Shown in pieces: positions 48,239 through 59,997 of a stretch of DNA of 64,000 nucleotides. The DNA comes from Hortaea werneckii (Eukaryota > Ascomycota > Dothideomycetes > Mycosphaerellales > Teratosphaeriaceae), in contig JBAOKB010000162.1 of NCBI GenBank assembly GCA_037044905.1, forward strand, positions 1 to 64,000. Reading direction: 5' to 3'. The notes beneath the pieces were generated by a model, which was not told the DNA's origin, did no database searches, and saw only the letters and a program-made list of their open reading frames with translations. Numbering within the stretch: position 1 is the first letter of the stretch; the number at the start of each line of letters is the position of its first letter. The position numbers were made by a program, and so were the translations under genes.

Positions 48239-49146
48239 GAGTGTGGGAGCTGAGTTTTTTCTCGTGTGATGCTTTCTCCTGCGGAAAGGGAGATATGGGA
48301 AAGGGTGTCGATGCGAGTACGGACGTGGAAGAAGGCGTATAAAAAATGTGAGCGTGGCGTTTCTTTTCTTATGAAAATTAGGGGGAGCGTGGGGCTAGAG
48401 AGGTTACATGAAAAGGAAAGGAGGAAGAGGTTGAGGAAGGGAAAAGGGCCTTCAAAAATTCGAATGATGAGAAGATGGTAGAGAGCCATGATATAACGGC
48501 GTATGAAGATATCCAATTCCAATCAAGCGAGACTACATCCCCTGCACACCAGGATAGAGAGGAAATGAGAGGGTCTTTCAACAGTGTTGCAATCAGAAAA
48601 ATGAAAATTACAGAAAAAAAGGAGCTGTAGGATCACAATCCGTCAAGGACTTATTTCAACTACCTCCTTGTTTCCCTGTACGTCCTTGTAGAAGATCTGG
48701 AGATATGGCCAATGGAAGCTAGAAAAGAAGGACAAAGAAGCAGGAAAAGCAAAAAGGAAAGAAAATAACTTGATACAGCCCGTAGGTTGATTTTTGCAGA
48801 AACGTTGTGGTGAGTATCACACAAACACTTCAAAACAACCATCTCCAGACAAAAGGTGGCAAAAAAAAAAAAAAAAAAGTAAAAGAATGAAGAAACGGAA
48901 ACCCCTTCACACACACTACCGGGAGTACACGTCCTCTCTCTCCTGGCCTCGTCCTTCTCTACTTTTTTTTAAAATTTTCCCCTCCCTCCCTTCCTTTCTT
49001 TCCTTTCTTACTTTCATTTTTTGCTTAGCAAAACGAGAAGAGGGAAAAGTTTGACGGTGGTCTTGGATGATCAGAGCTGGAAACCCATCCCAAAGTAGGT
49101 GAGGGAAAGAAACGAAAGAAGAAGGGGAAAAAAAAAAAAAGGCAAC

Positions 49147-49193
49147 GGAAGAAGAAGAAGAAGAAGAAGAAGAAGAAGAAGAAGAAGAAGAAG
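49147..49193 (+). repeat. GAA trinucleotide microsatellite
   Basis: About 15 tandem GAA units, ending in a GAG variant, within the purine-rich tract. Confidence 0.9.
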
Positions 49194-49316
49194 AGGAAGG
49201 AATGGGAAAGAAAAGGTAATATTCAAAAAGAAGAAGAAAGAAACAAGAAAAAAATCCCAGCCAAAAGAAACTGATGGGGTTGTGTTTGGATTGGAGCAGA
49301 ATGGTAATAGGAAAGA

Positions 49317-49320
<4 letters not shown>

Positions 49321-49376
<56 letters not shown>
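49321..49376 (+). repeat. AG dinucleotide microsatellite
   Basis: About 28 uninterrupted AG units within the purine-rich tract downstream of the GATA factor gene. Confidence 0.9.
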
Positions 49377-49380
<4 letters not shown>

Positions 49381-50075
49381 AGAAAGAAAAGAAAAAAGGC
49401 CAGAGATGGAAGGGGCTTCCCAGACTATCGGAAATCGCGGAACATAGTGCTAGTAAAGGCGGAGGAAAGGATATAGTAGTACGAAAGACTGAAAAAAAAA
49501 AAAGAAAAGAAAAAGAAAAAGAAAAATGAGAGTGAGAGAGTGAGAAGAAGAAAAGGCACCGAGGAAGAGGAAAGGGAAAACAAAAAAAAAAGAAAGAAGG
49601 GGTGGGGGGTAAAGAAGAATAAAGAAAACGAGAATACGCTCTGGGACAACAATCCACAACATGTAGGGATTTATGGTAACAGGTAGTAGTGAGTAATAAT
49701 ATCAATTCTCATAACGGGTCATTAAAATACACACCACCTCCTCCCCCTCCCCTCCCCCCCGCTTCCCCTTTCCTCCCCCAACCCTCCCAATCAATCTCCA
49801 TCCCACATCTTCCCCATCCCCTCATCCAACTCCATCCAAAAAGAACCGGACAGATCTCCACTCCCCCAAGTAAATCCTCGCTAGAGCCCTCAGACGTACC
49901 CCAAAACGAGGCCACCATAGCCGGCAAATCAGTTTTTCGACGGGGAAGCGAAGCGAACAAACAAGGCCATAAGAGGCGGAGTGTGGAAAGAACAAAACCA
50001 CTACCAGCAGAATCACCACAGCCACTAACCCCCCTGCATCACCAATCCGAGGGGGAGAGAGAGAGCAAGAAGGGA

Positions 50076-51584
50076 TCAGTCCCCCAAAGCAGCCAACTCG
50101 GCCTCCTTCGCCTCCAACATCCGGCGCATCTTCTCGCGCTCCTGCTGCAGCTGCGCACGGCGGGCTTCCTTTTCGGCGGGAGGGGCCGAGTGGCGGAGTC
50201 CCAGTTGGTGATCGATGTTATCGTCTACTACCGCCGGGGCCGTAGAAGAAGCAGAAGACGATAGATAGTTCTGCTGGGCTTGTTGAGGAGGCGGTGGAGT
50301 GCGGGTGTCGTGAAGTTCGGGAGGTTCGTGTTCTGAAGCGTTGTCATCTCTGGTGCTGGCCGAATGGGTACGTTTTCGGGACGAGGAGGAGGAGTTGGGG
50401 ATGGGCGGGGCGTCGAGAGCAGTCGTGGAGGACGTGGTTAGTGGAGGTTGGGACGGCTGGGACGGCGGGGGTTCGAGTTGAGGATGGCGACGGAAGGCTT
50501 CGGTGAAATCGACTGGGATGGGACCACCAGCCGCGCGGGGAGGTTCACCGAGAGGAGGTTGAGGCGGGAGGGGAGACGTTTCGTCCTCGACGAGGAGTTG
50601 GGGGTCGGTCATGTTGGCCGGGAGAGATTCTTGGACGTAGCCGCCTTCGACGGGGACGACGCGTTTGCGGCGTTTGATTTCGGCTTTCTTCATGTTGACG
50701 GGGCGGTGGTGGCCGTGGAGCTTGTGGTAGAGGCCGCAGGCGTTGCAGATGGTGTGGCCTGCTTCGTCGCGACGCCAAAGCGGAGTGATGGTTGTGCCAC
50801 AGTTTTGACATGCCTGGACTACGTTCTGCCCGTCGGGCTGGCCGTTTTGGTTTCCGCTTGGTCCGATGTTCGACTGCTGAAGCGCGACTTGCGCCGTCTT
50901 TGAAATGCGGTTGTTGAAGGCAGGACAGCCGTTACAGCCCTCATGTCCACCTGTCCCATTACAGCGACCACCACCCGGACACGTTCCGTTTACGTGCTGA
51001 TCTGCCGGTACATATCGGGGTTGAGTCTGGACCGCAGTAGGCGAAATACTACGACGCTCTGTTTGTTGCGGCTCTTGCTGGGCAGCCATGCCTCCCCGCT
51101 TAACGCCGACTGGTCGCATTTGTCCTCTCGCCTTGTAATACAGTCCACACGCGTTGCAGATGACTGCACCGGCCGGTGACCTCCTCCACAAAGGCGTCTT
51201 GGTTGTGCCACAATTGCTACACATCTGTCCACCTGGGGGGTTCGTCACCGGCTGGCTCCTCCTCTGGGCGCTGGCAGAACCCTGCGATGGGGCTGGTGAG
51301 GAAGGAAAGTGGTATTGCGACTGTTGTTGTGGCATCTCATGCATAGCCTGGGGCTCGGATGGACCAGCCCTACCGCCATCAGACGCCGCTTCTGGAGCCT
51401 GGGCCCAGCCATACGGACCAACCGGTCTTTCGCTGTCCTGGTAGGGAGACTTGTATGCGTGCTGTGCGGTCTGGCTGCCTTGCGAATGCTCGATGAGGTG
51501 CTGGGCGATCTCGAGTTCCTGCTGCGACGGGGCGCGTTGGATGTGGGCGGGATGTTGTGGGGATTGGGCCATGGTGGCGGCCAT
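50076..51584 (-). CDS. sreA: GATA-type iron regulator, SreA-like
   Basis: Represses siderophore synthesis and iron uptake genes when iron is plentiful, acting in the nucleus on GATA sites. Two GATA zinc fingers are present: CSNCGTTKTPLWRR with CNACGLYYK, and CQNCGTTITPLWRR with CNACGLYHKLHGHHRP. Between them lies the hallmark Cys-rich region, four Cys in CPGGGRCNGTGGHEGCNGC, thought to sense iron. A basic stretch after finger 2 (KKAEIKRRKR) is a likely nuclear signal. The C-terminus is a short coiled coil (about EKEARRAQLQQEREKMRRML). The start is set at ATG 51584 (MAATMAQSPQHPAH), giving 502 residues; the frame extends slightly upstream without an ATG, so an upstream exon is possible. No siderophore gene lies in the window. 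Confidence 0.93.
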   Translation of the reverse strand: MAATMAQSPQHPAHIQRAPSQQELEIAQHLIEHSQGSQTAQHAYKSPYQDSERPVGPYGWAQAPEAASDGGRAGPSEPQAMHEMPQQQSQYHFPSSPAPSQGSASAQRRSQPVTNPPGGQMCSNCGTTKTPLWRRSPAGAVICNACGLYYKARGQMRPVGVKRGGMAAQQEPQQTERRSISPTAVQTQPRYVPADQHVNGTCPGGGRCNGTGGHEGCNGCPAFNNRISKTAQVALQQSNIGPSGNQNGQPDGQNVVQACQNCGTTITPLWRRDEAGHTICNACGLYHKLHGHHRPVNMKKAEIKRRKRVVPVEGGYVQESLPANMTDPQLLVEDETSPLPPQPPLGEPPRAAGGPIPVDFTEAFRRHPQLEPPPSQPSQPPLTTSSTTALDAPPIPNSSSSSRKRTHSASTRDDNASEHEPPELHDTRTPPPPQQAQQNYLSSSASSTAPAVVDDNIDHQLGLRHSAPPAEKEARRAQLQQEREKMRRMLEAKEAELAALGD

Positions 51585-52822
51585 GCTTTGACCGCAGTGG
51601 TCGGCGGAGTCAGCAGGCTGGTTCACTGCCTGTCACCGAGGCATGTATGGATGTAGGGGTGTGTGCAGTTCGGTGAGCGGTGGCGGAGCGTTCGAGGCGG
51701 TGCGGGCGGCTCCAGAGGGCGGGGGTGATGCTGCACTGAAGGATCGCGCAAGGGATGTTCAGCACCTAAATAACTAGGTACCTAGGTAGGCAGCCGTTCG
51801 CTGTATGCAATCCAGGTCCAAATGGGAGCCGGTATGGGTGGGAGTGGAAGATGATGTAGTTGTGTGTGCCACTGGTGGAGGTGAATGGCTTTCTCGGTAC
51901 ACACGGGCGTTTGGGAATACCGGGAAACGATCAACCAACCGCAACCAGGCCTTCCTTTCCTTTCCATCCCATCTCGCCCAATTCAGTAGCTACAGTGAAG
52001 CCGCTAACCGTCAGCCGACTAATATCTTCATCTTGATTGGTCGCGGTCAAGTCATAGCCATCGGGAGCAAGCCGATTGGACGGCGGACCTGGCCCCGAGC
52101 TGTCTTCGCCGTGATTAAGTAATCGAGCCTCTATAAGCACAAGTACCACTATGCATGTAGGCTACTACATAGTATAATCCGTACATAATACCTCTTCTGA
52201 TGCGTACACCTAGGAATGTATTCTATAACAATGCCTACAGAATCGTCGGCAGCTCCACAAGCAGGAGCCAACACTTCGACACTACGACGTTGTCCCAAAA
52301 AGGAAGAAGCATCATCGTTTCAGGCTATTTGGGCTGTCAGGGCAGCTACAGCATCGAGAGTTGGCCCATGGAATCCACGTGAAATCCTCGTAGCCCATGA
52401 TCTATAGCTCAAGTGCAGAACTAGCAGTGATCTCACCTGTAGCTAAGGAGGGAGTCTGACAGACCCACAGAGTAACGCGTGCAGACCCGTCTACAACCTG
52501 AGCTGCAACAAAAACAATGAGACTCGTATGGTGGCATTCGTCAAACTGTCTCTCATCATACAACAACCAATGTCGAGACGAAAATCGTTACGCTCTCGCC
52601 TCATGCACAATCCCGCCTTTCGTGAAAAACTCCCACCATCCATCCTGCGCTTTTCCTGCCTGCCTGCCTGCACGCCTGTCCCTGTCACTCTCCCTCCTCC
52701 CTCCATATCATCGTACAGGTATTTGTACAACCGCTTCCGTGCGTTTATAGATATCCTGGCCTATGTCCGCCCCTCCTATCTTCCCGTCGTAGTGGAACCT
52801 CAGCATGCGATCCCATTCCCTC
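51585..52822. other. SreA promoter and intergenic region
   Basis: About 1.2 kb upstream of sreA and downstream of tvp15. No recognised gene. I looked for clustered SreA-type GATA sites by eye and saw no convincing pair. Confidence 0.5.
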
Positions 52823-53701
52823 TTACACCTGCTCAGCGCCCCAGCCGGCATCAGCGTCCCTAGACAATCACCAGACCAGTCAGCCATCCAACTCCAGATG
52901 CAACGAGGAACTTCAGGACCGTTGTCGCACTTACCTCATGTTCGCCGGGGGCTCAATACTCGGCACGAATTCCAGAGCGATATACGCGATACCGATGACG
53001 GCCGTGATGACACCCGGGGCGATGTGGTACCACTTCGCACCGATCATGACGCAGCCGATGAAGAGGTAGACTTTATGTTGCGAGAAAGGCGCGTCAGCAG
53101 ATGATATCCAATGTGCACCCTCTCTCTCTCTCTCGCTTGCTCTTCTGCTTGTTTGGGTTCCGCCGGAAAAGGGAAAGGAGGAATACGTACAGACGCCGCG
53201 GCCGATGAAGGAGAACATGAAGGAGGCATAGCGGGCGACTTGGGGCGGGATCTGGAATTCGAGGAGGCCGGTAGCTAGAACACGAACCATCTGTTAGCGC
53301 CCTTGCGATGAAAAATCCACCAAAAACACTAACTCCAAAAGTGATGAAGGGATGTGGACGGGGGATATAGGTTCGCATACCAATGCCGAAAATGATACAA
53401 TAGCACCCGATGATAATCGATTGACTGCATCACAACCTCTTGCGTAAGCACTCTGCGTTACCCCCAACTCCTCCAACAAACATTCCATCCTCTTATTCGG
53501 ACGGGAGCCAGGGTAGGTACGGTAAATATCCTTACATGCCGAGCGGGAAGAAGTTGGCCACACCCCCGAGGACCATGAGCACGGCGGCGGCCAGGTTGAC
53601 TATACGACTGCGCGAATTCCAGACAAGGTCAGCGACATGCTCGTGAGAGGGCTAGAGAGGCGCAGGAGGGAGAGGACTGACAAGGCGTCGGAGAAATCCA
53701 T
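52823..53701 (-). CDS. tvp15: Tvp15-like Golgi membrane protein
   Basis: A small four-helix membrane protein of late Golgi vesicles (COPI-associated family). Six exons: 53682-53701, 53536-53607, 53381-53424, 53191-53274, 52935-53070 and 52823-52859, joined by introns with GT...AG ends. They sum to 393 nt, so 130 residues. Landmarks: MDFSDA, FRIVNLAAAVLMVLGG, FGIATGLLEFQIPPQVARY, FSFIGRGVFYLFIG, ALEFVPSIEPPANMR, and the last exon DADAGWGAEQV. The final exon has only 12 codons, yet matches the conserved end of the family, which supports the model. The first donor (GTCAGT) is unusual. Confidence 0.9.
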
Positions 53702-54267
53702 CGCGGGCGAGGTGTGTTCGCGAGAGCTTTACGCGGGGGGACTCTTTCCGTGTGGTATCGCGGCGCGACGCTGAGGCAGGAAAGGGATGGAGGGAGGAGT
53801 GAGAGAGAAGAGGATTAAGGCGTCGTGGAGAATGTGAGGTGTATGTGGGCGCCGCGTGGGGAAGAAGGTGTTGTTGTTGTTGTTCAGAGAGTGCCCACCT
53901 CCCAAAAGACGTTGCCTGGACGCTTGAACGGACAGTCCCCTGGTGTTGGAGCTTGGGGGGGAGGTTGGATGGGAAGGAAGCTCGGACCTGCAACGTCACC
54001 GGCTGTTCTGTCCAGCCACAAGGAGGATGGATCCAATGGCGGCTTTGTTCGCTTGGCTTGTTTGGCCATTGGAGATCCTTCCAAGGCAACAATGCATCTT
54101 GGAAATATTCCATATGGAGACCCAGCAGAGACAATTCGGCGAGCAAGAGAAGCATATAGTAAAAGAAGAAAAACCAAAAAAAAAAAAACCAACCTTTAAA
54201 CATATTCATACGGGTATCTGCATCTACTCCAACTGAGAGCTTTATCCTCGCCGTCGCTTGAAACATT
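53702..54267. other. Intergenic: tvp15 promoter and oxidase 3' region
   Basis: No gene recognised. An A-rich stretch lies near 54177-54188. Confidence 0.5.
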
Positions 54268-55714
54268 CTAAAGCCGTGCTCTGGTCTGCAAAACCTCCTC
54301 CACAAGCTTCACCGCAGCCTGCGCGCACCCATACGAAGTCTGATATCCATACCCCCATGCCCATAATTATGCACCACATTCACCGAACCCCCCTCCTTCC
54401 CACTAACCCGGTCCTTCTCGACCCGAATGCCCTCATGCCGCATAGGTCTCAAACCGACACCATGACGGATCACACTCAGAGCCTCGATACCCTTCCCCTT
54501 GGGGACTAACTCAGGACAGAGCTCGATAGCCCTTTTCATGATGCGGACGGCGAGGTTAGGATCCGGCTGGCTTTCCCAGTTATCCTTCTGTAAGCAACCA
54601 CCCAGCACACAACCCCCGCCCGCTGCGCGGTGCATGAGGTACGTAGCCTCGTCGGGTCCGTCGTCGGTGCCAGACACGGAAGCCATGACGTTGAGATCGT
54701 TGCGGACGAGGACGATCTGGCCGCGGGCGGGGTAGAGCGCGGGGTCCTCCACGCCGCCGAGTTTGAGGGAGGAGAGACCGGTGCAGTTGACGACGACGTC
54801 GGCGCGCTTGCCCGAGTGGTGGAGCTGCGCGGCTTCGGAGATGTGGGAGAGGACGCCGCGGCGGATCTGCGCGCCGTGTTTGAGGCATTGGGAGGCGAGC
54901 CAGGAGAGGTAGATGGCCGTGTTCATGCAGACGGATGTGAAGGCTGTGGCGCCGTCCATGCCTTCTGGTAGTTCGTTTTTAGGTAGGACGCGGAACTGCA
55001 GATTGATTAGTATGTCGTTGTTAATCATTTCATTGTTGCGCGAAAAAGAAAGGAAGGAAGGAAGGAAAGGGGTTGTGGGACTGACATTCGGGACGACATC
55101 CTTAAACCACGCATCCTCTTTGATGAGCTCCGCGAACCAGTTGGCAACATCTGTGCCTGCATCTTTCGCTCGCCGGTAGATGACAGTATCTTGGAAATGG
55201 ACGCCGGCTTCAGGGAGGTCGCGTGCGATGCGCTCTAGCTCTGGCCAGGTGTTGCGCTCATAGGTTTCGGATGGGGAGCCTGGCTTTGCCACTCTGTAGC
55301 ATTCGGTGTCAGTGGATGCAGGATATCTTTACCACAAGATTGATAACGCTTTTCTTTTTTTCTTTTCCCTTTCTTCTAATGAAGTCTTGAGGAAATCAAT
55401 CCTGACAGGCACACGCTGATCGTAGTCCCGGCCGATAACAGTCTTCGATGAAAGTTGTCGCCATGTTCACTTTTTCTAGGGACTGCCTTACGGTAGATAG
55501 TTTGCGCCGGCCCAAGGACTCGCATATTCAGTATCGTAGTCGCCAGGCATATGTTTCGCAACGATCGTCACATTATGTTTGCCATCGCGAGCGAGCAGGA
55601 GAGCTGTTGTCAGACCTGAGACACCTGCGCTATGTGGGACAGATCAGCTTTTGCTGGTTTGATTGAATTTTCACTTTTTGCGACATACCCAAGTACTACT
55701 ACATTAGCCGACAT
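54268..55714 (-). CDS. D-amino-acid oxidase family flavoenzyme, probably peroxisomal
   Basis: FAD-dependent oxidative deamination of D-amino acids, giving a keto acid, ammonia and hydrogen peroxide. Exons 55689-55714, 55492-55629, 55086-55293 and 54268-54995. The FAD-binding GxGxxG motif VVVLGAGVSGLTTALLLARDG is made by the first splice. Further landmarks: YASPWAGANYLP, NCTGLSSLKLGG, RGQIVLVRND, GVGLRPMRHEG and VVHNYGHGG. One base is missing in CCCCC 54352-54356, which ruins the end (as written, stop at 54309). With it restored, the expected YGYQTS-type sequence appears and the protein ends in ARL, which fits a peroxisomal PTS1 signal, at 366 residues. The second intron, 55294-55491, is long for this window. 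Confidence 0.9.
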
Positions 55715-58700
55715 CTTTGATGAGATTGAACGTAGTAGGATAAAGTGGTTTGAAGTCAAGGTTGGGATTGGTGGGGAGACAAAGGGCAGGTTCGGCCAAG
55801 TGCCACAAGCTTGCGGCCAGCCGCCAGCCGTCAGCCGTCGCTCACAAGGTTGCCGCCTATATGCCGTGATCTTGCTTCACGTGAATGATTGTCGACACGA
55901 AACAGCGAAAGATAGCGAAGCAATCGCACACAGATCCGTTCCATTTACACCATCACTTTCGATGTGGCAGCCGGACCATAAAACCTACCTCTGTCCAAAG
56001 CGACCGGCCAACAGCGATATTGCTGAGCCATCTTCTCCATCGCATCCTCAGAAGGGTCTAGCACACTGGTATCTATCGCCATGCTCTACTGACCAGAACT
56101 TCATCGCCTAACAAGAAAGTCAATCGCGTGAAGCTCATCTGAGCAGCCCACCGCCCATGTGTTCACCACTCTGGAATCTCGCAGCCAAAACGGCACTCCC
56201 AGGTCCTCAGCAAGGGAATAGCCTACCAACCAGTTCGATGCATTTGACGCCCTGACCCGTAGAGATAAGTGCACAGCTTTCATGCTGGGTGGGGTGCGAG
56301 TGTAGTGCGGCAGGCTCTCACATGGCAATACCGGGTTAAAAGCACCGACCTCACTCCTCTGGGCCTTGGAATGGCAACATTTACTTGATACTCTTCACTG
56401 TCACTTGCACGACATTTTGCGGTACACAAAGGCTGGTGGGCTCGGCCAAGAGAGCACAGCGGCGAGGATCCAGGAGCATATGAAGCTATCAATGCTCCGT
56501 ATCGTCTGGCGCAGGTCTTCACATCGCGTAACGTTGCATTTTTCCGCTTGGGACAGGAAATTTGATAAACCTCAGACTGCTAAACGGACGGCTGCAGTCT
56601 CCATCGGCGTAAGCGATCTGCCAACTCTCTATGAGACCCCTCGTGTCGTCTTTGCATGTAATTGCTGCGAGCCCTTTCAGCCGCTGCTTTGTTGACGGCA
56701 AGCTTGAAGTCCCAGGTCTCATCGAAATCTCCTCCCACAAAACATGAAGTTTGCACATGCAACGCTATAAGCTGAGAGCCAATGTTATTCGATGTTTCGA
56801 TGCTGCGACGGAGCTCCGTATGCGGGACATGCTTTCTGTTTCTGAAGAACGAATGTTAAGCACCATGTCCAAGTCTGCGAGCTACATACAGCACTGAAAT
56901 CGCCTTGGTAGTTGTTCGGACTGAATACTACTGCATGACAGAGGCTTCTTGTGTTTGTGAGGCAGACCTTGCCTTATTCCATTAGGGTATCTTCTCCCAA
57001 CGCCACCGCTTGGACTTTGCTCTTCACTCATCGGCTGTGCGTTGAATGCCTCCCAAGAGCAAATATGCTGTGTAGGCTCATACATACCAATTGTGCGAAG
57101 GCTCCAAGACGACTTGTTCGCAAGATGGTCTTTCAGCTAGGTATGTCTACCATCACATCAGCCTCCGCAGGCGAGAGACGTTGTCATGAAGCTTAGATAG
57201 CCGCAAATTGGCCAAATAGTCCATTAAACTCTCGTTGCCAGCTGAGCATGCTCAATGTAGATACTTGCAAAGGACATCACCGGAGTTATGGCAGGGGATG
57301 AGCGAAAAGCCATATCGGAGCTATGGGAGAATGTGATTCTGGTGGCCTAATAATTTACCATCCCGTTTTAACCTTACGTTGAAGCATGGAAGAAAGAGGA
57401 AGAGAACAAAAAAGTAGAAGTGTGTGTTTTTTTCCCCCGCCATTTTCCCCCTTTGAAGAGACCATAACTGTCATAATGGTCAGGCTTTGGAACCCGTGGA
57501 CATGTGGCTGCCAATGAACGAGTGTCTCGTACTTTGACGCTCTTCAACTGGGCCCTTTTACCTGAGGAGGCCTTTGATATTGTTATTATGTCGATAGTAA
57601 ATGGCCTCCGCGTCATTGTCCATCTAGCTTAATGCATTGCAGAATGATAATTGTCCTGTAGCCGATATAGAACCTTGGTAGTGCTCTGCAATCTGGCGGG
57701 ACTCAAAGTCAAATGTCAACAGTCGGTGGTAATCATAAAGCACATATGGTCCATCGCTTGCAATTGAATGTAAGCTCGAATCCAAATAGAGATACACGAG
57801 GAACAGGAAAATGTCGTCGAAAGGCAGAGAGTGGTCGGCACTCACTTTGCCGTAGTGCAAACATCGAGTGCCGATCCTTCCTTATTGGGGAATTTGCGAC
57901 TTCAAGACGCCTCTGGACCTGACTTCGAACTCTTCCTTTTCCCTCGTTGTCAACGTGGCACTGCCGTTAGATCTAGCCAGTGCATCTGAATACAAATCGT
58001 CTATATGGTCACCGATGATGGACGGCCCACGCGGCTGGCAAGGGTGTCATCAGACGAACCGATTTGAGTGCTTGAAAGCGGGACGCAGCAACTTCGGTGT
58101 TGGCAAGCGGTGGGACAAAGCGCCACCGTTTACGACCCATTTACTCAAAATGGACTTCGCAATACTACAATGACAGACTAGAGATTTACAGATCCAGTCT
58201 TCTTCTTCTGATGATGTACGTGCCGAAGCCATGAGCGTTATTAGGGGAATAAAGTCCCGGACAAGCATGGAACCCCTAATGGTCCCTAAGCTCCACATGG
58301 CATGACTTCTCCATTGCTCCAAGCGAGCATTGAAGCTCCAATTCGACTTACAAGATGTTGAGCTGGCACTGCGATGGAGGCAGCCCAATACCCAAAAAGG
58401 TATCATTGTGAAAGGCACACGCGCCTCACGAACACACGCGACATCCGATCGGGCCCTGGTCGAATAAATGGATTATAGATCTGGACAACCCAGCGGCTTG
58501 GAATCCAAAGCTTGTAGGGCAGTGGTCTGCAACTAAAGATATCTTGACAACCTTGTCTTCCATGCGGCTCATTTACTACGAACCGGGGACCCGCCACTCC
58601 ACGCTAACAACCCTTAGAACGGACACCATAGTTGATCATCACATCCACCGGTAGATGCCGGCAGTCCTCATGGCTACTGCTTGACATGCCCAGTATCCTA

Positions 58701-59135
58701 TTCCAGAAGCCACGATGAAGATCTGCGTCGAGGTCTTCCTACTGCAGACAATGTACACCTGCGCCAACGGCAGACGCCCCACTTCCGACTGGAGTACCGG
58801 ACCCTCTCATAGACTCTTTTCGCCCACATGGCACTGCTCATCGACGTCGGCGGGCCATCGCCTTGCTCCATAACTCATTTCGTGATACTATTCGAGGCAA
58901 GAACGTGCTCAGCATCTTGGTGTCAGCAGGCAAGGAGCTTGAGTGGCGTGGCGAACACTGCCAATGCTTATCCAGACTCGTCATAGGTTCTGCCCCTGGA
59001 GAAAGACGACATAAAAGAGTGCTGATCGTGCCAACATCGAGTGGACTTTCGCTCTCTATCCAACAGGCAAGAACCACCACACTCTTTGTGCATCAAGTTA
59101 TTTCTTTGAACATTACCCTTTCCAACACCATCACA
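55715..59135. other. Large gene-poor interval
   Basis: About 3.4 kb without any frame I can assign to a family on either strand. Frames of 60-160 codons occur but overlap one another without splice continuity. The right end should carry the promoter of the repeat-protein gene, with an ATAAAAG element at 59011-59017, 119-125 bp before the ATG. Confidence 0.5.
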
Positions 59136-59997
59136 ATGCACTTCTTCCTTGCCGCCCTCGCCATGAGCGCCGTCGCCCAGGCAGCTCCCACCAACCGTCG
59201 CGATGTTGGCAGTATCGTCGACACCGCCGTCGGTGCTACCCAGGATGGTACGGGCAGGTTGGCCGGCCAGGTCGAGTCCTGTCGTTGACGGCGTCAACAC
59301 CGACACCCTTGGTGCTACCAACGAGCAGGTTAAGAACCTCGGCAACACCATTAGCAAGAGGGCTGTCCAGGACATCACCAACACCCTCATTGGTGCTACG
59401 CAGGATGGCACGGCAAGCTGGCTGACGACGTTGAGTCGATCATTGACGGCGTGAACACCGATACCCTCGGAGGACAAACGAGCAGGTTAAGAATCTGGGC
59501 AACCTGATCAGCAAGAGGGCTGTCCAGGACATCACCGACACCCTTATTGGTGCTACGCAGGATGGCACAGGCAGGCTGGCCGACCAGGTCGAGTCGATTA
59601 TCGACGGTGTGAACACCGACACTCTCGGGGCGACGAACGAGCAAGTTGGAAACCTCGGCAACACTATCAGCAAGAGGGCTGTTCAGGACGTTACCGACAC
59701 TCTTATCGGTGCGACGCAGGATGGCACGGCGAATCTGGCCAGGTCGAGTCGATCATCGACGGTGTGAACACCGACACCCTCGGCGCCACTGACGAGCAGG
59801 TCAGCAACCTCGGAAAGACCGTCAGCCAACCACGCTCTGTCCAGGACATCACCGGTACATTGATCGGTGCCACGCAGGACGGTACGGCCAAGCTGGCCGA
59901 CCAGGTCGAGTCGATCGTTGACGGCGTGAACACCGACACCCTCGGCGCGACCAACGAGCAAGTGAGCAACCTTGGCGAGACTGTCAGCTCGCAGTAA
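59136..59997 (+). CDS. Secreted protein of 53-residue tandem repeats (frame broken)
   Basis: Opens with the signal peptide MHFFLAALAMSAVAQA. The rest is five copies of a 159-bp unit encoding 53 residues, with consensus parts TLIGATQDGT, LADQVESIVDGVNTD, TLGATNEQV and NLGNTISKRAVQDI. Repeats start near 59232, 59392, 59549, 59708 and 59866; spacings of 160, 157, 159 and 158 show small indels that shift the frame near 59277, 59415, 59470 and 59735. Restored, the total would be 288 codons, ending at 59997. A KR pair occurs in some repeats and could be a Kex2 site. The function is unknown; a wall or secreted surface protein is inferred. Confidence 0.6.
59232..59990 (+). repeat. Five tandem copies of a 159-bp coding repeat
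   Basis: Each unit begins close to GGTGCTACGCAGGATGGCAC. Units differ by substitutions and by indels of 1-4 bases, so they are related but not identical. Confidence 0.85.

Larger units (their letters stand above)
48171..50075. other. Low-complexity intergenic tract
   Basis: About 1.9 kb with strongly biased composition: the G run, A-runs (48864-48882), C/T-rich stretches near 48960-49020, then a long purine-rich stretch on the plus strand from about 49080 to 49640. Open frames here (poly-Pro, poly-Arg or poly-Ser) are products of the composition and are not called. The interval also holds the 3' regions of two convergent genes. Confidence 0.7.

Noticed and set aside
48112..48522. Frame with a poly-Pro run
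   Set aside because: The Pro run is only the reverse of the 32-G tract; no other protein feature.
49099..49705. Poly-Arg and poly-Ser/Leu frames
   Set aside because: Direct products of GAA and AG repeats.
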